From positions 592,332-656,331 of the forward strand of contig PCDI01000016.1 of NCBI GenBank assembly GCA_002778195.1: a DNA stretch of 64,000 bases. Reading direction: 5' to 3'. The notes below the pieces were generated by a model. It ran no database searches, had not been told where the DNA came from, and saw only the letters and a list, made by a program, of their open reading frames with translations. Below are positions 1 to 11,200 of this stretch, piece after piece; positions within the stretch are counted from its first letter, which is position 1, and the number at the start of each line of letters is the position of its first letter. The DNA comes from Raffaelea ambrosiae. Lineage: Eukaryota > Ascomycota > Sordariomycetes > Ophiostomatales > Ophiostomataceae. Both the position numbers and the translations under genes were made by a program.

Positions 1-465
1 GCGATGCTTGGAGGGGTAGTTTATACCACGATAGAAACACCCGTTCTTACTTGTGAAAGAGGCGTTGGAGGACCTCCGAGACAGCGTATTGCTTGGCTGA
101 GCCCTTTCACGATCTGCGGCGGGGCCTGTCGGTATTCGGTCTGCGCCCGGTCCCTTCGATGGCAGCTCATCAACATCCATTCTGTTCGGAGAAGAGTCTC
201 GCCGGATATCACGGTCGCTGGCCCTATCCCGGTCACGATCGCGGAAACGGTCTCGATCCCAATCTCTGTCGCGTTCCCTGCCTCGGTCTTGGTCTCGGTC
301 CCGGTCGTAGTCTCTCGGTCGGCCCTTGTCGTAACTGTAATCGTCAGACCAACCGCGGTCGCGACCGTTCTCCGGTGATCGCCATGATGAAAAGTCTCGT
401 CGCGAATCGAAGTCGTCCGTGCCCCGACGCCGCGCTTCAGAGAAGTAGCGGTCTCCGGGGGGCAT
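1..465 (-). CDS. Arg/Asp-rich protein, N-terminal exon (partial, runs off the left edge)
   Basis: An open frame runs leftward from an ATG at 463-465 with no stop before the window edge. It reads MPPGDRYFSEARRRG, then a stretch dominated by alternating Arg and Asp (RDYDRDRDQDRGRERDR at about residues 50-66), then a Ser-rich part ending SRRSSNASFTS. The RD/RE-repeat composition is typical of nuclear RNA-processing and chromatin proteins and is unlike a random frame. A good splice donor (GTAAGA) lies at 50-45 on the minus strand, so the first exon is probably 51-465 and the rest of the gene lies outside. The family cannot be named from this exon. It is divergently placed from RVB2. Confidence 0.6.
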   Translation of the reverse strand, partial: MPPGDRYFSEARRRGTDDFDSRRDFSSWRSPENGRDRGWSDDYSYDKGRPRDYDRDRDQDRGRERDRDWDRDRFRDRDRDRASDRDIRRDSSPNRMDVDELPSKGPGADRIPTGPAADRERAQPSNTLSRRSSNASFTSKNGCFYRGINYPSKHR

Positions 466-1321
466 GGCTGTTCGATGTCCACGTCCCGTTGAAGGACCAG
501 AGCAAAGGGGCCGCTACGGTCTGGCCCAACAGTGGCCTTGGTTTGTTTTGTGCCGCCTTGGTCAGATGACGGACCTCATAACCTCATCCCGGCCTCCGCG
601 CACAGGCCCGGAAGTGAAGTGTTGCACTGGTCAGCGTTTTCTGGTTGTCCCCACCTCGACTTTCGCTCCGTTCGTCTTCTCGTCGCTCGAGTATGTATTG
701 AAGATGTCTCACAGGTCGAGTGATGGTGGGCTCGGATCAAAAGGCGCGTTAATGAAAGACGGCTGCTACGTAACGGTATAGTAAAGTGGCAAGGAACAAG
801 ATTCTGTTTCTAGACTTTCGTCCTTTGCTGGTGCGGGAGAATGTGCAGTGTCGCCGTACCCGTCAGTCAAACGAAGCTGGTAGAGATACGAGTGGGAAGA
901 AGCCAGACGAAAAGTGCACTATAAACAAACGGCACGCTCACCGCATCCATTAGCGCGTCCCTGGACCGCTGTGACGGCAGGAGGGTAACCTCTATTTAGA
1001 AGGCTGTAATCCGTTTTTCTGGCAGACAGGACCATACGGTACTTCTACAAATCAAATGTACCTAGCCTGCCCAATATTATACGGTCAGGAAAGTACCAGT
1101 ACATAGGCTCTTTACCACCTCAGTCGCTCAGCACGACCAGCAAACGCGACGTTGCGCCCCCCCAAAAAATAATTCTCAGCCACACGCTGCGGAACTGCTT
1201 TTGAAGAACTCGACACGACCTCCCGAGTTACAGGAGCAGCTCCCTTCACGATACCTCTGCCAACGACCACCCCGCTTAACTTCTTCCGTCCCCATCGCAG
1301 AGCTGCCAACCAGCTGCAAAA
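466..1321. promoter_or_regulatory. Divergent intergenic region between the Arg/Asp-rich gene and RVB2
   Basis: This 856 bp stretch lies between two outward-facing start codons and presumably holds both promoters. I see no coding frame with family features, no clear TATA box and no strong repeat. The RVB2 start sits in a good fungal context (AAAAATGGCT). Confidence 0.4.
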
Positions 1322-2890
1322 ATGGCTGCCGTACGTATTGTCACCTTGCACGTGGGCTAACTGGGCTGCTCGAAGCTGACATTGCGCGCCAGACCGTCCT
1401 CACCACCTCTGAGAGCAAAGAGCTCAGAGGTCTCAACCTCATTGCAGCACACTCGCACATCCGCGGACTCGGTGTTGATGCCGACACTCTCGAGCCACGG
1501 CCGTCCTCGCAGGGCCTGGTCGGCCAGGAGAAGGCCCGGAAGGCAGCTGCCGTGATCCTGGAGATGATCAAGCAGGGCAAGATTGCTGGTCGCGCCGTGC
1601 TCATTGCGGGACCTCCAAGGTTGGTGATTCTCTCCTTTTTTTCTCGATGCTCTCAGCGCGTCCTTGCACGCCCTTTTTTGATTCCTCTGACACAAACTCC
1701 GTCTCTTCTGCAGCACCGGAAAGACCGCCATCGCCACCGGTATGGCCCAGTCGCTTGGCTCCGACGTGCCGTTCACATCCCTGGCTTCGTCCGAAATCTT
1801 CTCGCTGGAAATGTCCAAGACCGAAGCTCTGACGCAGGCGTTTCGCAAGTCGATCGGCGTGCGCATCAAGGAAGAGAGCGAGATCATGGAAGGCGAAGTG
1901 GTGGAGATCCAGATCGACCGCAGCGTGACGGGCGGCGCCAAGCAGGGCAAGCTGACGATCAAGACCACGGACATGGAGGCCATCTACGACATGGGCAGCA
2001 AGATGATCGACGCCATGACCAAGGAGCGCGTCATGGCCGGTGACATTATCTCTATCGACAAGTCGTCAGGCAAGATCACCAAGCTGGGCCGGTCGTATGC
2101 GCGGTCGCGCGACTACGACGCCATGGGCGTCGACACCAAGTTCCTGCAGTGCCCCGAGGGCGAGCTGCAAAAGCGCAAGGAGGTCGTGCACACGGTGTCG
2201 CTGCACGAGATCGATGTGATCAACTCGCGCACGCAGGGGTTCCTGGCCCTCTTCTCGGGCGACACGGGCGAGATCCGCAGCGAGATTCGCGACCAGATCA
2301 ACACCAAGGTGGCCGAGTGGAAGGAAGAGGGCAAGGCCGAGATTGTTCCCGGCGTGCTGTTCATCGACGAGGTCCACATGCTCGACATTGAGTGCTTCTC
2401 GTACATCAACCGCGCCCTCGAGGTCGACCTGGCACCCATTGTCATCATGGCCAGCAACCGCGGACAGTCGCGCATCCGCGGCACCGACTACAAGAGCCCG
2501 CACGGCCTGCCTCTGGACTTTCTGGATCGCGTCTCCATCATCGCCACCCAGCCGTACGGCGCCGACGAGATCAACAAGATTCTGGCCATCCGCGCCCAAG
2601 AAGAGGAGGTCGAGCTGTCCGCCGATGCCCTGGCGCTGCTCACCAAGATCGGCCAGGAGACGGGACTGCGCTACGCCAGCCACCTCATCACCACGTCGCA
2701 GCTCGTCAGCGCCAAGCGGCGTGCCAAGGAGGTCTCGGTCGAGGACGTCCAGCGCAGCTTCCGGCTCTTCTACGACCCCAACCGCAGCGTCCAGTTTGTC
2801 AACGAGTCGGAGAAGCGCCTCATTGGCAACGACGGCAGCATCGACTTTACCGTCGCCAACGGCCACGGCGAGAAGATGGACACGAGCTAG
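1322..2890 (+). CDS. RVB2: RuvB-like AAA+ ATPase 2 (reptin)
   Basis: Three exons: 1322-1330, 1393-1619 and 1714-2890, giving 470 residues, the usual fungal RVB2 length. The first exon encodes only Met-Ala-Ala. The introns are 62 and 94 nt with CTAAC/CTGAC branch sites; the second uses an unusual donor, GTTGGT. The Walker A motif GPPSTGKT is split by intron 2, and Walker B is LFIDEVHML. The oligonucleotide-binding insert that separates RuvB-like proteins from other AAA+ ATPases follows the Walker A region (EIMEGEVVEIQIDR). RVB2 works in a hexamer or dodecamer with RVB1 in INO80, SWR1 and R2TP, remodelling chromatin and assembling snoRNPs and PIKK kinases. It ends in an acidic tail (NGHGEKMDTS). 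Convergent with LIN1. Confidence 0.97.
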
Positions 2891-3405
2891 AGGGAGACTG
2901 GGAGAAAAAGAAGCTGGATGGTGATTTAAAACCAGGGTGCAGATGCGGGTGTTCTTGATGGATTCGGCAGGCAAAAAACGGGACGAGGCACTTGGCCTGC
3001 TGCTGGTAATCGTTGTTTTTTTTTATTTCCCCCTTATTTCTTCTGCTTCCTCATTATACGATTTGTTTGTCATGTTTTTAAACTTTGTTAAGCTATGGTT
3101 TCTTTTCCGAGGAACAGGACATTGGCGTCTTGGGAGTGCAAAGTGGTATTTTCTTGTGTGTAGATAGGAAAAGGAGACAGAAAAGTGGGAGAATGGGACA
3201 AAAGGCTGTGAGGCGAGGAGGTAAATCAACATCTTTATTTGATTCTTTAATGCACAGAATACAATGATTTCCCGCACATCAAATCCGGATTTGTTGTACA
3301 TGTATCGATTGATCGTGTCCGATAGATTTCCCCCTGATTTGTGATATCATTTCATTAGATGTCTGTTGTTCATCTTACCGCTAGATGGTTGCTGGTTTTT
3401 TATAA
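2891..3405. other. Convergent intergenic region, RVB2 / LIN1
   Basis: AT-rich spacer of 515 bp between two gene 3' ends, with T-rich tracts around 3016-3060. It presumably carries both 3' UTRs and poly(A) sites. No coding sequence is seen. Confidence 0.5.
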
Positions 3406-5028
3406 TCATACAAATGTCGCCACTCGACTCCAGTTGTCGTCACCTTCACCCATCTCCCGGAACTCCACGCCCTCGCCAAAGTAGCCGGCATCCTGCCATG
3501 CCTTCATGGTTGGCCCATCGAACGGCCCTTGTATGGTGCCTCCGTCTCGGCCATCTGTCCATCGAAACTGCCAAGTGGTCGGCTTCTTGTCGCCGCCATT
3601 CATATTGTCGTCGGCTTCGGGTGTCTCAGCCCGTGGAGGGTCGACCCACGCCTCGCCCGTCTCTGCGCGGTACTCGCGCACCAGCCGTTCGCGTTCCAAG
3701 TCGTAGATGTCTGCGTAGTCCCGGTTCAGCAGGTTGTCGGCTGCATCGGTGATGGCATCGATGTCTGCTTTTCTCTTGGCCAGTTCTGGGTCTTGCGTAG
3801 CGGTGTTTTGCTTTTGGTTCTGCTGCTGCTGCTGCTGATTCTGCTGCGACTCGTCCTTGTCCACGTCCATCTGGTCTCCCTGTTTCTGCTGCTGCTTCTT
3901 CAATCGCCACTGCGGAATCTTTTTGGCCTTGGGGACTTTGGCCGCAGCCAGTCCTTTGCCCAATCGCGCAAGCGCCTCCAGCGACGTCTCCCCGCGCTTG
4001 AGCCGTGTGATCAGGGCCGCAAACAGGTCGGCTGTAATGATGTTGTCAGCGTCGCGGCGCTGCTGGCGGACTTCCGCAACGCGGCGCTCGTGGGCCGCGG
4101 CAGCTTTGCGCATCTCGCGCTTGCTGACGCCGTCGAGCCAGCGGTCGTGCAGGGCGTCTGGGTCGGCGGCCTTGCGGATGAAGTTGCCGCTCTCGTCAAA
4201 AGCGCCCTCCTCCCGCTCGCTGCGCATGTTGAAGGCGTCGATCTTGGGCGCGTGCCGCTTGAGACCACCGGCGCCGACCTCCTCGTCGACAGCCTCCTCC
4301 TGGATCTCGAGCGCGGCCTCATCCTCGTCGCTTGTTGACGAGTCAGACTCATCGCCCATGGTGTTGCCGTCGCCGCCACGCCCCTCGTCCAGACGCATTT
4401 TGCTACGGCTGCGGCTTTCGTCTTCCTGGCCCTTGATATCGGCAAATCGCAGGAACCGGACCTCTTTGCGTTTCCGCTTACTGCCGTCACCCTCTGCGTC
4501 CTTTGCGTCGCCCTTCTTGGCGCCTTCCTCATCCTCGTCGCCGTCGTCGTCTCCAAACATGTCATCGTCTTCGTCGTCATCCTCATCCTCTTTCGTATCG
4601 TCTTCTCCCTTCAGCCGCTTGTCGTAGCTGTCCAGCTGGTCCAGCAAGTTGACATCTGGCTCACCGCCTCCTCCTTTGCCTGATTTCCTTGTCTTCTTTG
4701 TCCGCAATTCGGCCCGGTCATTGAATGCATCGTTGTCTGAGTCGGAGTCATAGCCGTCAATGTTCACAGCACCGCGCTTGGTCGCTGCTGCGCCCACGCC
4801 AATAACATCGGCGTCCAGGACCTCGTCGTCTTCACGTGCCTCCGGCGCCAGCGCCGACGGATTGCGCATATCGAACCTGACTTTCTTCGACGTCGAGCCT
4901 TCGCCGGCAGCCTCCTCATCGTCGCTGCCGCTCCCATTTCCGTTGCCACCGTCTCGTTCGCCGTGGTGCTGTCTGGCGAATGCTTCGCCGGCCCGTTTTG
5001 GCCGGGCTGCCGCGTATCGAGACGACAT
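3406..5028 (-). CDS. LIN1: Lin1/CD2BP2-like U5 snRNP protein with C-terminal GYF domain
   Basis: A single exon of 540 residues. I chose the ATG at 5026-5028 (MSSRYAAARPKRAG) because the frame upstream has no other ATG and fungal homologues start with similar Arg/Lys-rich sequence. The last 55 or so residues form a GYF domain: WQFRWTDG near its start, then the signature GPFDGPTMKAWQDAGYF. Much of the middle is acidic and disordered, including a Glu/Asp run near residue 160 and a poly-Gln patch near residue 395. Homologues (yeast Lin1/Snu40, human CD2BP2) bind the U5 snRNP protein Prp6 during spliceosome assembly and leave before tri-snRNP formation, so a nuclear role is expected. Divergent from UFD1. 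Confidence 0.9.
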   Translation of the reverse strand: MSSRYAAARPKRAGEAFARQHHGERDGGNGNGSGSDDEEAAGEGSTSKKVRFDMRNPSALAPEAREDDEVLDADVIGVGAAATKRGAVNIDGYDSDSDNDAFNDRAELRTKKTRKSGKGGGGEPDVNLLDQLDSYDKRLKGEDDTKEDEDDDEDDDMFGDDDGDEDEEGAKKGDAKDAEGDGSKRKRKEVRFLRFADIKGQEDESRSRSKMRLDEGRGGDGNTMGDESDSSTSDEDEAALEIQEEAVDEEVGAGGLKRHAPKIDAFNMRSEREEGAFDESGNFIRKAADPDALHDRWLDGVSKREMRKAAAAHERRVAEVRQQRRDADNIITADLFAALITRLKRGETSLEALARLGKGLAAAKVPKAKKIPQWRLKKQQQKQGDQMDVDKDESQQNQQQQQQNQKQNTATQDPELAKRKADIDAITDAADNLLNRDYADIYDLERERLVREYRAETGEAWVDPPRAETPEADDNMNGGDKKPTTWQFRWTDGRDGGTIQGPFDGPTMKAWQDAGYFGEGVEFREMGEGDDNWSRVATFV

Positions 5029-5477
5029 TGCTGCGCGCGTTCTCTGCTGTTTCTCGCGAATATTTCTGTATGCCGGGAGACTGGTTGGGAGCACAAGGCG
5101 GCGCTCCAAGGGCGAGGCGGAGGGGGTTGTGCTTTCAAACGTTTGCCGCAATGTGTATTAGTTATGCTGTGCTCGCTCACATGCCCCGCGGCCAGAGCTT
5201 AAGCAAGCTCTTGCAAATAAAAGTGGGTCATCTAACTATGGAAGGTGACGTGGAGGGGAAAGCGCCATCGTCATACCTTTAGCTGCCTCCAGCCTAACGC
5301 AACCGGCAGCCGAAACTCACCATAACTAACCTCTACATGCCCACCACGACCTCCCTCAACGCCACCGCCCACACAAACGCTCACTTGTCGCAAATTATCG
5401 CGCATCGCTTAAGAAATAGAAAATAGACGTAGAACGACACAAGAGCAGCACACGGACTCTGGGACAGAGCCGCAAAA
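5029..5477. promoter_or_regulatory. Divergent promoter region, LIN1 / UFD1
   Basis: This 449 bp stretch between two outward start codons must contain both promoters. It is A/C-rich near the UFD1 start. No coding sequence or clear operator is visible. Confidence 0.45.
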
Positions 5478-6796
5478 ATGGTAGGTCGCTTGAGAGAAAC
5501 CGGACTGGAAGCAAGAGATTAGGCAGGCGTGCTCTTCAAACAAGCTGACACCAGACTGCCCACAGTTCAACGCAGGCTACGGCTTCGATCCCCGGCTTGG
5601 GGGAGTGCGCGGCTCTATGCCTATGCGCTTTGACGAGTACTACCGCTGCTACCCCATGGTGATGGCACCCGGCGCTGAACGGCCAGATATCAACTACGGC
5701 TCCAAGATCCTTCTGCCCCCATCCGCTCTCGATAAAGTATCCCGGCTGCACGTCCAGTGGCCCCTTCTGATGGAGCTGGTCAATGCAGAGAAGGAGAAGC
5801 ACTCCCACTGCGGTGTGCTGGAGTTTGTCGCCGAAGAAGGCCGTGCCTATCTTCCCCAATGGGTGCGTTGGCAGGGCGGGAACATGCGAGATGATACAAG
5901 ACAGGAATGCTGACTTTTGGCTCGACTCTCGTTAGATGATGGTCACTCTGCAACTCGATGTTGGCGACATGATTCAGATCAAGAGCACGTCCCTCGAGCT
6001 GGCCCGCATGGTCAAGCTGCAGCCGCAGTCGCCAGCGTTCCTGGAAATCAGCGATCCCAAGGCTGTCCTCGAACGCGCCTTCCGCAACTTTGCCACCTTG
6101 ACCAAGGGCGACATCTTCAGCTTCGAATATAACGGGGAGGTCTATGATGTGGCGGTACTGGAGGTCAAGCCTGAGACCGATAAGATGGGTGTCAGCATGC
6201 TTGAGACCGACGTCTCCGTCGACTTTGCGCCGCCGGTCGGCTACGTCGAACCCGAGCGTGTTAAGGGCAGCGGCACCAGCACACCCCGGAGTGCCGCGGG
6301 TGGTGCTGGTGGAGGTCTGCCAGCAGGCGGACTCCTGCATAGCCAGGGCACCATGGCACAGGCGATCAACTACGACGCTCTGGCGCCGGGCTCAGAAGCC
6401 ACGAGGGCAAACAACTTTTCGGGCGAAGGCCGGCGGATCGGAGGCAATAAGAAGTCAAAGAGCTCGACCTCGACGCCGAAGCCGTCGACTCCGGTGCCCG
6501 GCGCGAAAGCCGGTGATGTTGCACTCCCGCGGCGACGCAACCCTAACGCTCCGATGCCGCTGCGTCTGCCCAACAACAAACTCTTCTTCGGCTACCATGT
6601 GCGGCCGGTCAAGACCAAGAAGCAGAAAGAGGAAGATGCTGAAAAGGCGAAGCGGCCGCACTTTGCCGGCCAAGGCCAGAGTCTGCGCGGTGCCGCGGTT
6701 AAGAGAAAGGGCAGCGACGAGGATGATGAGTCAACCACGTCAGACAAGAAGCCTAGCAGTGGTGGAAGCCGGCTGGACGGACGCAAGCCATTGTAG
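5478..6796 (+). CDS. UFD1: Ubiquitin fusion degradation protein 1 (Cdc48 cofactor)
   Basis: Three exons: 5478-5480 (the Met codon alone), 5566-5862 and 5936-6796, giving 386 residues. The introns are 85 and 73 nt. The N-terminal UFD1 double-psi beta-barrel fold spans about residues 2-190 (FNAGYGFDPRLGG, YGSKILLPPSALDKVS, PKAVLERAFRNFATLTKGD). A Cdc48-binding SHP box, NNFSGEGRRIGG, lies near residues 259-270. A conserved C-terminal Npl4-contact segment (NKLFFGYHVRPVKTKK) follows. With Npl4 it recruits polyubiquitylated clients to the Cdc48/p97 unfoldase for ERAD and nuclear degradation. The splitting of ATG from the next codon means ORF callers will miss the true start. The tail is basic and Ser-rich. 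Confidence 0.96.
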
Positions 6797-8298
6797 GCTA
6801 TGACGAGTGGGGGGGGTTCTTTCCTGTCTAATGGACTCGTTTGTTTCTTGCTATTTATTATCACGAGGAGTTCGCCGGAAACTGAAACTGAAACTGCAAC
6901 TGGACCGCATGTATGGATTATACGAGTACTAATAGACTCTGGGTTTTGGCACATTCTCGTCTCAAACAACTTCCGTCTGGCAAGATGCCAGGACCAGACA
7001 GACAGCATCCCTTTCTCGCGGCCGGTCGCGAGCTGTCATAGATTCTCTGGAACGTGGCATCGTATCGTGGCCCTTGCGTGTAGAGGACGATGGCAATTTC
7101 AGACGCCTTTCTTCTGTTCTTGGCTTTCGCGTTTGGGCATCTCGCCCCCTTTTGCTCATCATCGCCGATTGGGCTGCACAATAAATCGGCCATGGCCCAA
7201 AGCACAGCCCGGCCAAGTCGTTCCCTAAGACACGCGTGCCAGAGAAGCGCGGGAATTCCAGAGTTTCGAGACTTTGCATGCTGGTCAATTTTAATTTGCA
7301 TGCCAGCCCAGGCGGTGTATGTGTAGTTTCCTTTTTTCCTCGGCTGGCCAGAGCCAATGGTGTCTTTTCTCCCTACGCAAGGGATGCAAAGACGGCCGAA
7401 AATATGCAGCACCCACCCGCTAGCTGTCAGTCTGCCAATCTCGGCCGGTTTACGAGAAGTTGTCGCCTATGTGTGTTGGGATACGCAAACTGGATCCTGC
7501 TTGGGGGCGATATGCGCATTCCATCCGCGCCTACGAACCCACTGCAGGAGCAGCTGATTCGGGCTTCGTGCAGTTCTACTGCAATTTTGCTGGGCATTGC
7601 TGCAGTGGCTGGCGCTCTTGCTCTGTCGCGCACAGTGAGGCCATTTCTCCCTTGTTCTCGCTGGCCATTCGGTAGTGGCAACGGGTGGAATTATTGTAAG
7701 TGCCCGAAATGGAAAGAGCGGCACTCGCCTTCTCCATCACTCTTTCCTTCTCAGACCTGTCAAGTGCCCCCCGCCGCCGAGGCAACGACCAGGAATGGCA
7801 GACAACGCGTTTTCTGGAGTGGGAAGGGACGACTTACACGCGACTTTATTTTTTATTCTGCCTTGGAAACTTATGGGCTTTGGGAAAGTCAACAAACCCT
7901 CGGCCATTTCTTCCATTCTCCATCCTCGCGCTGACTACGATATCTTGACTCGCCAGTGGTATCCAGATGAGCTCCTCCTTGTCTCTCTCTCTCCTCCACT
8001 GTGGCTCTTGGCCGTCGAATTAGTGTCGTCGTCAGTCTCTTACAAGGCACCGCATTCTCGCTATTCTTCGTGTTGCTCTTTTTCTGTCTTCTCTTATTAT
8101 CTTGTCCTCTTCTCTGTCTTTCACCCTTAAAATCTTTCATCCATTGTTCTTTCTTGGCTCTTCTTCTCTTCCTCTCCATTCCTCTCGACTGTTTTTTCGC
8201 GGGCCTCACCCACAGCCACTCGTTCTCTTTCTCTCTCCAACACCTGCAGTCCGCAAAGCATGCCCTAGCGTCCTCCTCGAAATCGTCGTGGATCCAGC
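6797..8298. promoter_or_regulatory. Upstream region of the GIN4-type kinase
   Basis: 1.5 kb between UFD1 and the kinase ATG. The last 300 bases (about 7970-8260) are strongly pyrimidine-rich on the plus strand (TCTCTCTCTCTCC, many CTT runs), as is common just upstream of start sites in filamentous fungi. No supported gene. Confidence 0.4.
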
Positions 8299-11200
8299 AT
8301 GGCATCTCGTGCGAACTCGACGCGATCGGGCAACAGAATGCCGCTTGCAGACGTCACTTCGCGGGCAAATGCCACCAGCACGGCCGCCTCCTCCCGGCCA
8401 CCCACAAACAACTGCACGGCCGCTCACGATGAGAACAGCTGTGCAGTTGTGGTGAAAGATGTATTTTCGTCTGCCCCTCAGACTGTCCAGCCTGCAGCAA
8501 ACGGTACGAAGCCTCCCAATGCAGAGAAGCGCGGCTCTACAGCTTCCAGGGACTCGCGACAGACCTCGGACTCGCACCGGGTGTCCCCGTATTCCTCGTG
8601 CGATGGGTTTCCCAACAAGAAGTCCCATATTGGTCCGTGGCAGCTGGGCAAGACGCTCGGCAAGGGTTCCTCGGCCCGTGTGCGCGCGTCGCGGCACTTG
8701 TTCACGCACCAGCCGGCGGCTGTCAAGATCATTGCCAAGAAGACCGCCCGTATGACCCAATCTGGCAGCATTGCCCAACTGGACCAGGCCGACAGCAACC
8801 TGCCGGATGACATTGATGGTGTCCGCCGCATGCCTCTGGCCATTGAGCGAGAAGTAGCCATTCTGAAGCTGATTGAGCATCCCAACATTGTCAAGTTGTA
8901 TGACATTTGGGAGAACCGCAACGAGATGTGAGTCTACCACCAAGGAATCTCCTTACGTCCATTGTGTGCCAAAGGCTCTTCTGTGATTTCTTGAGCTGAC
9001 ACTTCTTACACTCCCACAGCTATCTCATCATGGAATATGTCGAAAACGGCGACCTTTTCACCTATGTCAGCGGCAATGGCGCTCTGACAGAGGAAGCATC
9101 CGTCTTCATTTTCCGGCAGATGATGAGTGCTGTCCAGTACTGCCACAGATACAACATTTGCCACCGCGATCTCAAGCCGGAGAACATTCTCCTCAAGGCC
9201 GATGGCCAGATCAAGATTGCCGACTTTGGCATGGCTGCCCTGCACCAAGGTCCACGCTACCACCTATACACTTCATGCGGCAGCCCTCATTATGCCGCTC
9301 CAGAACTGCTGAAGTCACGGCCATACCGAGGAGACAAGGCTGATATTTGGAGCATGGGCGTCATCCTCTATGTCATGCTGGCAGGACGGCTTCCGTTTGA
9401 CGAGGACGACATGGGCGTCATGTTGGCCAAGGCAAAGAAAGCCATCTACACCATGCCTGGCTCGTTCAGCTCGGAGGCGAAGGACTTGGTGCACCGCATT
9501 CTCCAGGTCGATCCCAAGGTTCGCATCAACATGGACGAGATGTGGCACCACCCACTCGTGTGGAAGTATGGCTACCTCGACGATCTCGGCGGAGATGGGG
9601 TTGATGGTGTCAACGCGGGCGGCCGTGACACGCAGATCGTTCCTCTCGACCTGACCAACATCGACACCCAAATATTCCGCCAGCTCCGCTCAATGTGGCA
9701 CACTCTGAAGGAAGACGACCTTGCCAGTAAACTTGTCAGCAACGAGTATGTCTTCTTCCTTTTGCTGTCATCCACCATCTGTTTTGTTCACCAAAGACAT
9801 TCTAACGTACCCCCAGACAAAACGACCAGAAACTGTTCTATTGGCTTTTGTACAATTATCGCGAGCGCCAGCTTGAGAACTTCAACCCAACGCTGACGCA
9901 CTCCGTGAGCGACTACCACCATGTCAACAAGGTCACCAACTACTCAAAAAAGGTGTCGACGCTCCAATTCTCTCAGCAGAAAGCCCCTGGACACAAGCGC
10001 AGTGTCTCTCGATTCACGGTCATCTCCAACGTTGCGGATACGGATGCCGGAACGGAATACGGAACAATCAAAAGCTACGATCCCTACAAAGCCTCTCTGC
10101 GCCCTCAGGATACCCGTGCCAGCCATGCCAAGATTGTCATCCACCGCAACAACTCGGATGTCGAAGCTGAGGTGCGGTCCATTCTCCAGGCCGAGTGGTT
10201 GCGGGCCCGGTCTGCCTCCATGACAGGCAAGCGATTGCGCGCGCAGCAGAGGCGCGGAACTGTCTCCAGTCTGAGGCAGTCAAGGAGCGCCGTGAGCTCA
10301 ATTCGAAGCACCCGAAGCAATGGCAGGCGTGGCGCAGCAGCTGTGAAGCCGGCGGTGCGACACAAACGGGGTGTGGATTTCTCAAATGTCCGCAAGCCCG
10401 ACAGCGAACGGCAACGTAGCGTTAGCACTGCCAACGTTGCCCAGTCCCAAGATGCCACACTGATTTGGAACGAAGATCTGAGCGACTTCAGCTGCAAGAT
10501 TGCCAAGGACCTGGATGAGGCTTTCATGAGCTCGCTGTTGACGGTGGATATTGCTGAAGGACAAGACGGGAGAAATTCTCCGTTTTCTCTGCGGCTGGTG
10601 AACCAAGATTTTGCCATGCACGACTTGCCACCGCCGTCACCCGAGGCTGTCATTGACCCTGTGTCAACCGTGCCGACTAAGTCTGTCCACACTATCGAGT
10701 CTAATCCTTGGGACTCGCGGCCCTTGCCTCCATCACCGCCCCGGTCCGATTCGGTTAAGTTTGAGATCCTGCAAGCTGAGGCCGTCCGCTACCAGCAATA
10801 TGGCGCAGCATCCAAGAACGCAGCGCACCCAAACTCTAAGCCAATCGACGCAGCGGCGCCCTTGGATTCCAGCGACACATTCTACCCTTCAGATGTACCT
10901 GCGCCCTTGGCCGTTAGTGACCGCCGGGTGGTATCTGCACCTATCTATTCGCAAACGGAGAAAGCCGCCTGGCAACTGCCTGCAATCAGTGAGGCAACTA
11001 CGAATCTCTGGCAAAGTATCAGTCCAGACAAGCCACGGGCCGTTTCGATGCCTTCGGAGTGTCCTGGGCGTACCGTCAACCACGACAACGAACGTCTGCC
11101 TGATCTTACCAACGGCGAAAACACAATTCGTGTTGTCGTGTCACCAACAGCTGTCCCGTATAAGGTACCGGTAGTGACAGCAAAGCCTCCGGGCCTTCAG

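Noticed and set aside
2066..2974. 302-codon minus-strand frame
   Set aside because: Shadow of the highly conserved RVB2 exon 3.
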